Below, piece by piece: positions 30,481 through 35,944 of a stretch of DNA of 35,944 nt. Location of the stretch: the NCBI GenBank assembly GCA_023665555.1, contig JAMPDR010000019.1:1-35944 (forward strand), read 5' to 3'. The notes below the pieces were generated by a model. The model was not told the origin of the DNA, made no database searches, and was given only the letters and a program-made list of their open reading frames with translations. Both the position numbers and the translations under genes were made by a program. Numbering within the stretch: position 1 is the stretch's first letter; each line of letters opens with the position of its first letter. This DNA comes from Ruminococcus sp. Lineage in GTDB: Bacteria; Bacillota; Clostridia; Oscillospirales; Acutalibacteraceae.

Positions 30481-30708
30481 TTAGGAATTTAAAATCAATG
30501 ATACAGCGGTTTTGAAGCCTTGTTCAAAAGCAGCTGCATTTTCAATTTTGCGTACTTCGCTTAAAGCATCAACAATGCCTTCTTCTAAAGTCTGATTCTT
30601 AATCAAGCTGATATTTCCGTAAAGAGTTTCGAGTGCCTGCTTTTCTTCTTCTGTAGTGACTATATCGTTGTTCTTTTTCATGTATTTATAAATCTTTTTC
30701 GCATCCAT
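30481..30708 (-). CDS. Small DUF6809-like protein behind the structured RNA array
   Basis: A 75-residue soluble protein, MDAKKIYKYMKKNNDIVTTE, rich in Lys and Glu and predicted all-helical, with AAFEQGFKTAVSLILNS at the end. The pattern resembles DUF6809, small helical proteins of unknown function in Clostridia and their phages; this is recognition, not proof. I start at ATG 30708 with AGGAG 7 bases upstream; the open frame to 30747 runs into the RNA terminator. Only about 13 bases separate that ribosome binding site from the T-run of structured RNA copy 1, leaving no room for a separate promoter, so expression should depend on read-through. Confidence 0.65.
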   Translation of the reverse strand: MDAKKIYKYMKKNNDIVTTEEEKQALETLYGNISLIKNQTLEEGIVDALSEVRKIENAAAFEQGFKTAVSLILNS

Positions 30709-30734
30709 ATGTTTACTCCTTTGTTTTTGATAAA

Positions 30735-30882
30735 TAAAAAAGTGCACCCAAACGAGTGCACCGAAAAATGCAATCTCGTTTGTTTGCAGTTAAATTGAAT
30801 TCGCCCACGGAGAATATCAAAATAGAGATAGCACTTTTACCAAGTTGCTACCGTGAGCCGCAATTTTATTCAATTTAACTGC
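30735..30882 (-). ncRNA. Structured RNA copy 1 (gene-proximal)
   Basis: Predicted transcript of about 148 nt. The outer stem GCAGTTAAATTGAAT (plus 30786-30800) is perfectly complementary to 30868-30882. An inner stem (plus 30803-30810 with 30851-30858) has one U-G pair on the minus strand that would be A-C on the plus strand. The apical hairpin carries GGTAAAAGTGCTATCTC. After the outer stem come AAACGAG, ATTGCATTTTTCG, and a terminator hairpin GTGCAC/GTGCAC (30742-30747, 30756-30761) followed by TTTTTTATTT. The terminator loop contains CTCGTTT, complementary to AAACGAG. Confidence 0.75.
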
Positions 30883-30888
30883 ACGAAT

Positions 30889-30917
30889 AATTTACCATAC
30901 TTTGGCTTGAAAATCAA
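30889..30917 (-). promoter_or_regulatory. Promoter of structured RNA copy 1
   Basis: On the minus strand TTGATT (30917-30912) and TAAATT (30894-30889) are 17 bases apart, with TGG before the -10. The start would fall at the base of the outer stem. Confidence 0.65.
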
Positions 30918-30930
30918 TACAAGTATGATA

Positions 30931-31088
30931 AAAATAAAAAAGTGCGCCCAAACGAGCGCACTGAAAAATGCAATCTCGTTTGTTGCAACACAAAAAATGA
31001 ATTCACCCACGGGGAATATCAAAACTGAGATAGCACTTTTTCAAAAGTTGCTACCCGTGGGTTGTGAATCTTTAATTTTTTGTGTTGC
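30931..31088 (-). ncRNA. Structured RNA copy 2
   Basis: Predicted transcript of about 158 nt. The outer stem is GCAACACAAAAAAT (plus 30985-30998) with its exact complement at 31075-31088, a different sequence from copies 1 and 3. The inner stem is CACCCACGGG/CCCGTGGGT. The apical AAAAGTGCTATCTC segment, the internal TTTTGATATTC, and AACGAGATTGCATTTTTC are conserved. The terminator stem is GTGCGC/GCGCAC (30942-30947, 30956-30961), a compensatory change from copy 1, followed by TTTTTTATTTTTAT. Confidence 0.75.
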
Positions 31089-31094
31089 ACGAAT

Positions 31095-31123
31095 AATTTA
31101 CCACACTTTGGCTTGAAAATCAA
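31095..31123 (-). promoter_or_regulatory. Promoter of structured RNA copy 2
   Basis: On the minus strand TTGATT (31123-31118) and TAAATT (31100-31095), 17-base spacer, TGG before the -10. Confidence 0.65.
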
Positions 31124-31135
31124 TACAAGTATGAT

Positions 31136-31286
31136 AAAAATAAAAAGTGCGCCCAAACGAGCGCACTGAAAAATGCAATCTCATTTGAGCGATTAATTTG
31201 AATTCCACATCGAGAATATCAATTTGAGAGATAGCACTTTTACCAAAGTGTTATCTCGATGTGAAAAACTTATTCAAACTAATCGC
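31136..31286 (-). ncRNA. Structured RNA copy 3 (distal)
   Basis: Predicted transcript of about 151 nt. The outer stem is GCGATTAATTTGAAT (plus 31189-31203) with 31272-31286; one position is a G-U pair on the minus strand and a mismatch on the plus. The inner stem is CACATCGAG/CTCGATGTG, again unlike the other copies. The segment before the linker is AAATGAG, which still pairs with the loop CTCGTTT through a U-G pair. The terminator is GTGCGC/GCGCAC (31147-31152, 31161-31166) with TTTTTATTTTTAT. Confidence 0.75.
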
Positions 31287-31292
31287 ACGAAT

Positions 31293-31321
31293 AATTTACC
31301 ATATTTTATGATGAAAATCAA
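31293..31321 (-). promoter_or_regulatory. Promoter of structured RNA copy 3
   Basis: On the minus strand TTGATT (31321-31316) and TAAATT (31298-31293), 17-base spacer. The spacer differs from copies 1 and 2 but keeps its length and the TGG, so the hexamers appear selected. Confidence 0.7.
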
Positions 31322-31398
31322 TAGTTGATGCAGAAAAGTAGGTGTTAGTTTAATAAGAAAAATCTGACAACGATACAACAAATGAAATTGATGTATTA

Positions 31399-31428
31399 TT
31401 GTCACCTTAGATATATTGAAACTATAAT
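31399..31428 (+). promoter_or_regulatory. Possible distal promoter of the fic gene
   Basis: TTGTCA (31399-31404) and TATAAT (31423-31428) with an 18-base spacer, upstream of the palindrome at 31450-31486. The rest of 31322-31449 shows no gene. Confidence 0.4.
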
Positions 31429-31449
31429 AATTATCGCATAACAAATCGA

Positions 31450-31486
31450 CTATTCTCCTAAAACGTACCATGTTTCAGGAGAATAG
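31450..31486. promoter_or_regulatory. Large palindrome upstream of fic, candidate operator
   Basis: CTATTCTCCTAAAAC (31450-31464) and GTTTCAGGAGAATAG (31472-31486) form a 15-bp inverted repeat with one mismatch. A further half-site, TATAGGAGAA, overlaps the proximal promoter's -10 region at about 31527-31536. No T-run follows, so an operator is more likely than a terminator. Confidence 0.5.
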
Positions 31487-31498
31487 CTGCATAATTCA

Positions 31499-31527
31499 TT
31501 GACTTTTCTCATAAATTATACTATATT
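31499..31527 (+). promoter_or_regulatory. Proximal promoter of fic
   Basis: TTGACT (31499-31504) and TATATT (31522-31527) with a 17-base spacer, about 20 bp before the start codon, giving a very short leader. Confidence 0.6.
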
Positions 31528-31549
31528 ATAGGAGAAAGACGGTGATGTT

Positions 31550-32602
31550 ATGAGAAAATTTGATTACTCAGAATTAATAACCCGAAATTGGGATAATGAA
31601 ATTTTGGGTTATGTTGCTCAGATTCATGAATTTAAAGGCAGACAAGAACTTTATTTAAAGCAGAAGCCTGTTGAACTTGACAGGCTGATTGAAATTGCAA
31701 AAATACAAAGTACAGAGGCATCAAATGAAATTGAGGGTATACGCACAACGAGTACAAGATTAAAGCGGCTTTGTGAAGATAAAACTATGCCGAAAACTCG
31801 TGATGAAAGAGAAATAATGGGCTACAGAGATGTTCTCAACACGATTCATGACAGTTATGAATATATTCCTCTGAGATCCAATTATATTTTACAGCTTCAT
31901 CGAGATTTATATAGATATTCTGAAAAGGGAATCGGTGGAACATTTAAGAATACTCAAAATTATATCAGCGCAACAGATTTAAACGGAAATAGCTGTGTTC
32001 TTTTTACACCTCTTGCACCGTATGAAACACCGACTGCTATCGATGATATTTGTGAAAGTTTTAATCATGTAATTGATACACAGGAAATTGACCCGTTGAT
32101 TTTGATTCCGATATTTATACATGATTTTCTTTGTATTCATCCATTTAGCGACGGAAACGGCAGAATGAGCCGCTTGTTGACGATCTTACTTTTATATAGG
32201 AGCGGTTATTTTATCGGAAAGTATATTTCAATTGAAAGTAAGATAGCTAAGAATAAAGTGCTTTACTATGATGCACTTGAACAAAGCCAATATGGGTGGC
32301 ATGAAAACACTGATGATCCAACGCCGTTTATAAAATATATGCTTTCAATAATATTGTCGGCATATAGAGATTTTGAAGAAAGAGTGGACCTTGTTGGAGA
32401 AAAGCTTTCTGCAATTGAACTTGTTAAACGTGCCGCCTATGGTAAAATAGGAAAATTTACCAAGACGGAGATCATGGAACTTTGTCCGACTATCAGTAAG
32501 GCATCGGTTGAAATTTCAATGAAAAAGCTGGTTGATGATGGAACACTCATTAAGCACGGAAACGGACGTTCCACTTTTTATACAAGAGGAGATGCTGAAT
32601 AA
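31550..32602 (+). CDS. Fic-domain protein (AMPylator) with winged-helix C-terminus
   Basis: A 350-residue Fic protein. The active-site motif HPFSDGNGRMSR (HPFx[D/E]GNGRxxR) lies near residue 203 and is complete. SNEIEG near residue 62 is the inhibitory-helix motif ([S/T]xxxE[G/N]) placed before the Fic core, so this is a class II, self-inhibited enzyme. An N-terminal Fic_N-like segment precedes it, and the last about 60 residues (IGKFTKTEIMELCPTISKAS, then VEISMKKLVDDGTLIKHGNG) form a winged helix that may bind DNA. Such proteins transfer AMP to target hydroxyls and can autoregulate. The start at 31550 lies behind GGTGAT. No antitoxin gene is adjacent, which fits built-in inhibition. Confidence 0.88.
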   Translation: MRKFDYSELITRNWDNEILGYVAQIHEFKGRQELYLKQKPVELDRLIEIAKIQSTEASNEIEGIRTTSTRLKRLCEDKTMPKTRDEREIMGYRDVLNTIHDSYEYIPLRSNYILQLHRDLYRYSEKGIGGTFKNTQNYISATDLNGNSCVLFTPLAPYETPTAIDDICESFNHVIDTQEIDPLILIPIFIHDFLCIHPFSDGNGRMSRLLTILLLYRSGYFIGKYISIESKIAKNKVLYYDALEQSQYGWHENTDDPTPFIKYMLSIILSAYRDFEERVDLVGEKLSAIELVKRAAYGKIGKFTKTEIMELCPTISKASVEISMKKLVDDGTLIKHGNGRSTFYTRGDAE

Positions 32603-32745
32603 ATCCTCTATCTGCGGACGATATCTTCCTAATAGCACATACTCCCCCGCATACCTATTAATTATTCCATTTTACCTCTTATTTAAGTTGTTAACCCTGT
32701 TAATTATTTTTAATAGTTTATATGGAAAATTTTAACTGAAAAATA

Positions 32746-32775
32746 TTGACTTTTGTCTATGATTTATGTTAATAT
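32746..32775 (+). promoter_or_regulatory. Promoter of the riboswitch-ATPase transcript
   Basis: TTGACT (32746-32751) and TAATAT (32770-32775) are 18 bases apart, about 30 bases before the riboswitch stem. The preceding 32603-32745 shows no gene. Confidence 0.6.
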
Positions 32776-32808
32776 TCAATCAAGGTAACAGAAATGTTAT
32801 CTGGAAAA

Positions 32809-32955
32809 GTAAAAACCTTTTTAAAGGGGAGTAGCTTTCGCTGCAAATCACCATCGCGCCTTAATCGGCTGGTTTGCAGGTCGTATATCGGCAGCAAGAC
32901 CTTTAACAGAGTTTACGGCGAAACACGCAACGTGAATTCTGCTAAAGGTCTTTAC
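32809..32955 (+). ncRNA. yybP-ykoY-type manganese riboswitch
   Basis: The conserved AAGGGGAGTAGC core (32824-32835) is the hallmark of yybP-ykoY RNAs, which sense Mn2+. The 5' strand GTAAAAACCTTT (32809-32820) pairs with AAAGGTCTTTAC (32944-32955), with one offset base on each side, closing the aptamer. GCTGCAAA (about 32840) / TTTGCAGG (about 32872) forms an internal arm, and GGCAGCAAGACC follows. It precedes a P-type cation ATPase, a known target of this riboswitch class. Identification is by recognition of the core and context. Confidence 0.85.
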
Positions 32956-33053
32956 TTTTTAGATAGTTCTGAATAATCAAATCTGCACACCTTTGCTTAA
33001 TCAGAACTTCCTTGGGAAACTCTGAATTGATTAGATTTTCCTCATTTTAGAGT

Positions 33054-33112
33054 GTCGGACTAAAGAGCCTGAATTCAGGCAAATATAATTAAAGAGTCCG
33101 GCAGACTTTTTT
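33054..33112 (+). terminator. Terminator/expression platform of the riboswitch
   Basis: GTCGGACT (33054-33061) and AGTCCGGC (33095-33102) form an 8-bp stem with one G-U pair; the loop holds a perfect palindrome, GCCTGAATTCAGGC (33067-33080). TTTTTT (33107-33112) follows, directly before the AAAGGAT ribosome binding site of the ATPase gene, so ligand could control transcription read-through. Confidence 0.65.
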
Positions 33113-33130
33113 CAGAAAGGATGAACCAGA

Positions 33131-35824
33131 ATGAAGTACTATCTTCAAACAGTTGATGAGACTTTTGAGTCGGTTCAAAGCTCACCAAACGGTATCACGG
33201 AAAATGATGCCGCCGCCCGTCTTGAAAAGAACGGCAAAAACAAACTTAAAGAGGGGCAAAAGACCTCGATGATTTCACGCTTTCTCAATCAGCTGAAAGA
33301 TCCGATGATCATCATTCTTATTATTGCCGCTGTAATTTCTGCAATTACAGGATTTTTTGAAGCGAAAGCTGCAGGCGAAACATTTATTCCAACCGACACA
33401 ATAATCATTATGGTTGTTGTTATCATTAATGCGGTTCTCGGTGTTTTGCAGGAAAGCAAAGCAGAAGCTGCAATTGAGGCCTTGCAGGAAATGTCTGCCG
33501 CAACGTCAAAGGTAATTCGTGACGGCAAGCAGATAAGCGTTAAAAGTGAGGACCTTGTTGTCGGTGATGTAGTCGTGCTTGAAGCAGGTGATGCAGTTCC
33601 TGCTGACTGCCGAATTTTTGAATGTGCAAGCATGAAAATCGAAGAAGCCGCACTCACAGGTGAATCTGTTCCGGTTAACAAAGTGCTCGAACTTGCCAAC
33701 GTGAAAGACAACGGAGATGTTCCTCTCGGTGACAGAAAGAATATGGCTTACATGGGTTCGACTGTTGTATACGGCAGAGGTAAGGCAGTGGTTGTTGCGA
33801 CAGGCATGGACACTGAAATGGGTAAAATTGCTGATGCGATTGCTAAGGCTGAAGATAACGAAACTCCGCTTCAGAAAAAACTCAATCAGCTTTCAAAGGT
33901 ACTCACATGGCTTGTGCTCGGTATCTGCGTATTCATCTTTGCTTTCCAAATCATCATGACTATTGTCAGAGGTGAATCACTTTCATTCGACCTTGCATTG
34001 TCAGTGTTTATGACTGCTGTATCACTTGCGGTTGCCGCTATTCCTGAGGGTCTTGCAGCTGTTGTTACAATTGTTTTGTCAATCGGTGTTACAAACATGT
34101 CAAAGAAAAATGCGATTATCAGAAAGCTTACAGCCGTTGAAACACTCGGTTGTGCTCAGATAATATGCTCTGATAAAACAGGTACTCTCACTCAGAACAA
34201 AATGACTGTTGTTGACCATTACGGCGATGACGAAAATCTTATTGCAAAAGCAATGGCTCTTTGCTGTGACGCTGATATAGATGAAAACGGTGAAGTTATC
34301 GGTGAGCCGACTGAAGCCGCACTTGTTAACTATGCAAATAAACTTGGCATGAACAAACGTAATCTTGTTGCAGAATGTCCGAGAATCGGTGAAGCACCGT
34401 TTGACTCAGGCAGAAAGATGATGTCAACTGTGCATCAGACTTCAGAAGGTATTGTTCAGTATACAAAAGGTGCTCCCGATGAGATATTGAAAAAATGTAC
34501 ACATGCTTTGATAAACGGACAGATCGTTGAGTTTACACAAGATATCAGAAATGAAGTTCTTAAAAGCAACAAGGCAATGGCTGATAAGGCGCTTCGTGTT
34601 CTTGCTGTTTCAATGAGAAAATATGATGCTGCACCGAGCGATTTCTCACCTGAGGCACTTGAAAATGACCTTGTGTTTGTTGGTCTGACAGGTATGATCG
34701 ACCCGGTTCGTCCGGAGGTTAAAGCGGCGATTGAAGAATGCCGCAAAGCCGGTATCACACCAATCATGATTACAGGCGACCACAAAGACACTGCCGTTGC
34801 AATTGCAACAGAACTTGGTATCATAGATGATCCTTCACATGCAATCACAGGTGCTGAACTGAACGAAATCAGTGATGAAGATTTTGCCGAAAAAGTTACA
34901 CAGTATTTTGTATATGCGCGTGTTCAGCCGGAACATAAAACAAGAATTGTTAATGCATGGAAAGCTCGCGGTATGATCACCGCAATGACCGGCGACGGTG
35001 TTAACGATGCACCGTCAATCAAAAGTGCTGACATCGGTATCGGTATGGGTATCACAGGTACAGACGTTACAAAGAATGTTGCAGACATGGTGCTTGCAGA
35101 TGATAACTTTGCAACAATTGTCGGCGCAGTTTCAGAGGGCAGACGCATCTATGACAACATCAGAAAAGCAATTCAGTTCCTGCTTGGTTCAAACCTTGCA
35201 GAAGTGCTTTCAATCTTCGTTTCGTCAATGCTTAACTTCACGATTCTTCGTCCGCCACACTTGTTGTTCATCAACCTTGTAACCGACTGTTTCCCGGCAC
35301 TTGCACTCGGACTTGAAAAGCCTGAAAACAATCTTATGCAGCGTCAGCCGAGAAAGAGTGATGATGGCATATTTGCAGGCGGTATGGGTATAGATTGTCT
35401 GTATCAAGGTGTACTTGTAACACTTCTTACACTTGCAGCATTTTTTATCGGTGAATACAGAGATGCAGGTCACTGGGCATTTATGAACATTGCAGATTGC
35501 GCAGAGGGCATGACAATGGCTTTTCTCACAATGTCAATGTGCGAAATTTTCCACTCATTCAACATGCGTTCACAGCGCGGCAGTGTTCTTGCAATGAGCA
35601 TTAAATACAAGTCGCATAACAAAGCCTTGTATCTTTCGATGATCGCATCGCTTGTGCTGACAACTGCGCTTATTGAAGTTCCGTTCCTTGCAGATGCATT
35701 CGGCTTCACAAGACTCGGCGGTGTTGATTATGCAATTTCAATCGGCCTTGCAATAAGTATTATCCCGATTGTTGAAATTATCAAACTCATTCAGCGCGCA
35801 ATAACAAAGAGCAAGAATAAATAA
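33131..35824 (+). CDS. P2A-type cation-transporting ATPase (Mn2+/Ca2+ efflux)
   Basis: An 897-residue SERCA-like P-type ATPase. An N-terminal cation-ATPase domain (about 1-70) is followed by TM1-2, the actuator with LTGES, TM3-4 with AAIPEGLAAVVTIVLSIGV, the phosphorylation site SDKTGTLTQNKM, the nucleotide-binding domain, the hinge MITGDHKDTAVAIA and MTGDGVNDAPSIKSADIGIG. The membrane end has SNLAEVLSIF and INLVTDCFPALALGLEKPE. The PEGL, N..E and NLVTD residues match the SERCA cation-site ligands. Ca2+ would be the default reading, but the upstream yybP-ykoY riboswitch argues for Mn2+ export, as for YoaB-type pumps. AAAGGAT lies 10 bases before ATG 33131. Confidence 0.93.
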   Translation: MKYYLQTVDETFESVQSSPNGITENDAAARLEKNGKNKLKEGQKTSMISRFLNQLKDPMIIILIIAAVISAITGFFEAKAAGETFIPTDTIIIMVVVIINAVLGVLQESKAEAAIEALQEMSAATSKVIRDGKQISVKSEDLVVGDVVVLEAGDAVPADCRIFECASMKIEEAALTGESVPVNKVLELANVKDNGDVPLGDRKNMAYMGSTVVYGRGKAVVVATGMDTEMGKIADAIAKAEDNETPLQKKLNQLSKVLTWLVLGICVFIFAFQIIMTIVRGESLSFDLALSVFMTAVSLAVAAIPEGLAAVVTIVLSIGVTNMSKKNAIIRKLTAVETLGCAQIICSDKTGTLTQNKMTVVDHYGDDENLIAKAMALCCDADIDENGEVIGEPTEAALVNYANKLGMNKRNLVAECPRIGEAPFDSGRKMMSTVHQTSEGIVQYTKGAPDEILKKCTHALINGQIVEFTQDIRNEVLKSNKAMADKALRVLAVSMRKYDAAPSDFSPEALENDLVFVGLTGMIDPVRPEVKAAIEECRKAGITPIMITGDHKDTAVAIATELGIIDDPSHAITGAELNEISDEDFAEKVTQYFVYARVQPEHKTRIVNAWKARGMITAMTGDGVNDAPSIKSADIGIGMGITGTDVTKNVADMVLADDNFATIVGAVSEGRRIYDNIRKAIQFLLGSNLAEVLSIFVSSMLNFTILRPPHLLFINLVTDCFPALALGLEKPENNLMQRQPRKSDDGIFAGGMGIDCLYQGVLVTLLTLAAFFIGEYRDAGHWAFMNIADCAEGMTMAFLTMSMCEIFHSFNMRSQRGSVLAMSIKYKSHNKALYLSMIASLVLTTALIEVPFLADAFGFTRLGGVDYAISIGLAISIIPIVEIIKLIQRAITKSKNK

Positions 35825-35829
35825 ACAAG

Positions 35830-35860
35830 AAAAGCTGTCTTGAACGAGGCAGCTTTTTTT
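35830..35860 (+). terminator. Terminator of the cation ATPase gene
   Basis: AAAAGCTGTCT (35830-35840) and AGGCAGCTTTT (35847-35857) form an 11-bp stem with one T-G pair, followed by TTT. The last 84 bases of the window after it show no gene; GAGGGAATAGTGGATAGG resembles the intergenic repeat text at about 18240-18470. Confidence 0.8.
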
Positions 35861-35944
35861 AGGTAAGAGGGAATAGTGGATAGGTATGTGGGGAAAGTTG
35901 TATAGTAAAAGTAGACACAAAGAAGAATGAATGATAAAATATAT

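Larger units (their letters stand above)
30735..31321 (-). repeat. Tandem array of three structured RNA units, about 195 bp each
   Basis: Three head-to-tail units each hold a promoter, a long hairpin, a conserved GCATTTTTC linker and a terminator. Conserved blocks alternate with stems whose sequence differs between units but which still pair. Unit 1 ends in front of the small gene at 30708. All read on the minus strand. Confidence 0.85.

Noticed and set aside
30735-31321. Reading the repeat array as a CRISPR array
   Set aside because: Units are about 195 bp, the variable parts pair with each other within a unit, and no cas genes are nearby.

Overview
The window looks like chromosome of a low-to-moderate GC Gram-positive anaerobe of the class Clostridia, most likely an Oscillospiraceae/Ruminococcus-type gut bacterium. 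This rests on strong AGGAGG-type ribosome binding sites, extended -10 promoters, the rpmH-rnpA-yidD-yidC-jag order, and secreted BspA-like/Cys-module proteins with a CxCxCH...CxCGxxHY tail. That placement is inference; no rRNA or tRNA gene is present.

Layout. 1-1981 (minus): hom and the start of lysC (cut by the window edge). 2252-4671 (plus): an AI-2E/YtvI-type membrane protein and a secreted PI-PLC-like enzyme, followed by a minus-strand MATE exporter. 6581-12906: three secreted proteins: a two-domain metallophosphatase, an LRR/Cys-module surface protein, and a small InlB-repeat-like protein. 12907-13450: a small type I toxin-antitoxin locus. 13818-19950 (plus): FAD oxidoreductase, sugar transferase, flavodoxin-like reductase, SDR, CPBP protease and tadA. 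19980-21687 (minus): an HTH + SLOG/DUF2493 pair and a Panacea-domain antitoxin with a MazF/PemK-like toxin. 21987-24815 (minus): jag, yidC, yidD, rnpA and rpmH. 25179-25576: a second copy of the type I toxin-antitoxin locus. 25697-28637 (minus): a split CHR transporter pair, an unknown protein and a TVP38/TMEM64 protein. 28942-30381: a radical SAM protein. 30481-31321 (minus): a small DUF6809-like gene behind a tandem array of structured RNAs. 31550-32602: Fic protein. 32746-35860: a yybP-ykoY-type (Mn2+) riboswitch in front of a P2A-type cation ATPase.

The most unusual material is non-coding. (1) A structured RNA family on the minus strand occurs three times in tandem (30735-31286) and once about 18 kb away (12083-12267). 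Each copy has its own sigma-A-like promoter with a 17-nt spacer, a long hairpin whose sequence changes between copies while pairing is kept, an invariant GCATTTTTC linker, and a terminator whose loop can pair with a segment just upstream of it. Three positions pair as G-U on the minus strand but would be A-C mismatches on the plus strand, which fixes the transcribed strand. Both loci end directly in front of the ribosome binding site of a minus-strand gene, so the RNAs may be small RNAs, attenuating leaders, or both. I cannot assign them to a known family. (2) Two homologous type I toxin-antitoxin loci encode 33-36 aa holin-like toxins; each has a convergent RNA with its own promoter and a shared bidirectional terminator. 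(3) Four secreted proteins in 3.5-13 kb end in short aromatic/hydrophobic tails that may be a shared C-terminal signal. (4) A palindromic repeat of about 80 bp occurs four times between genes.
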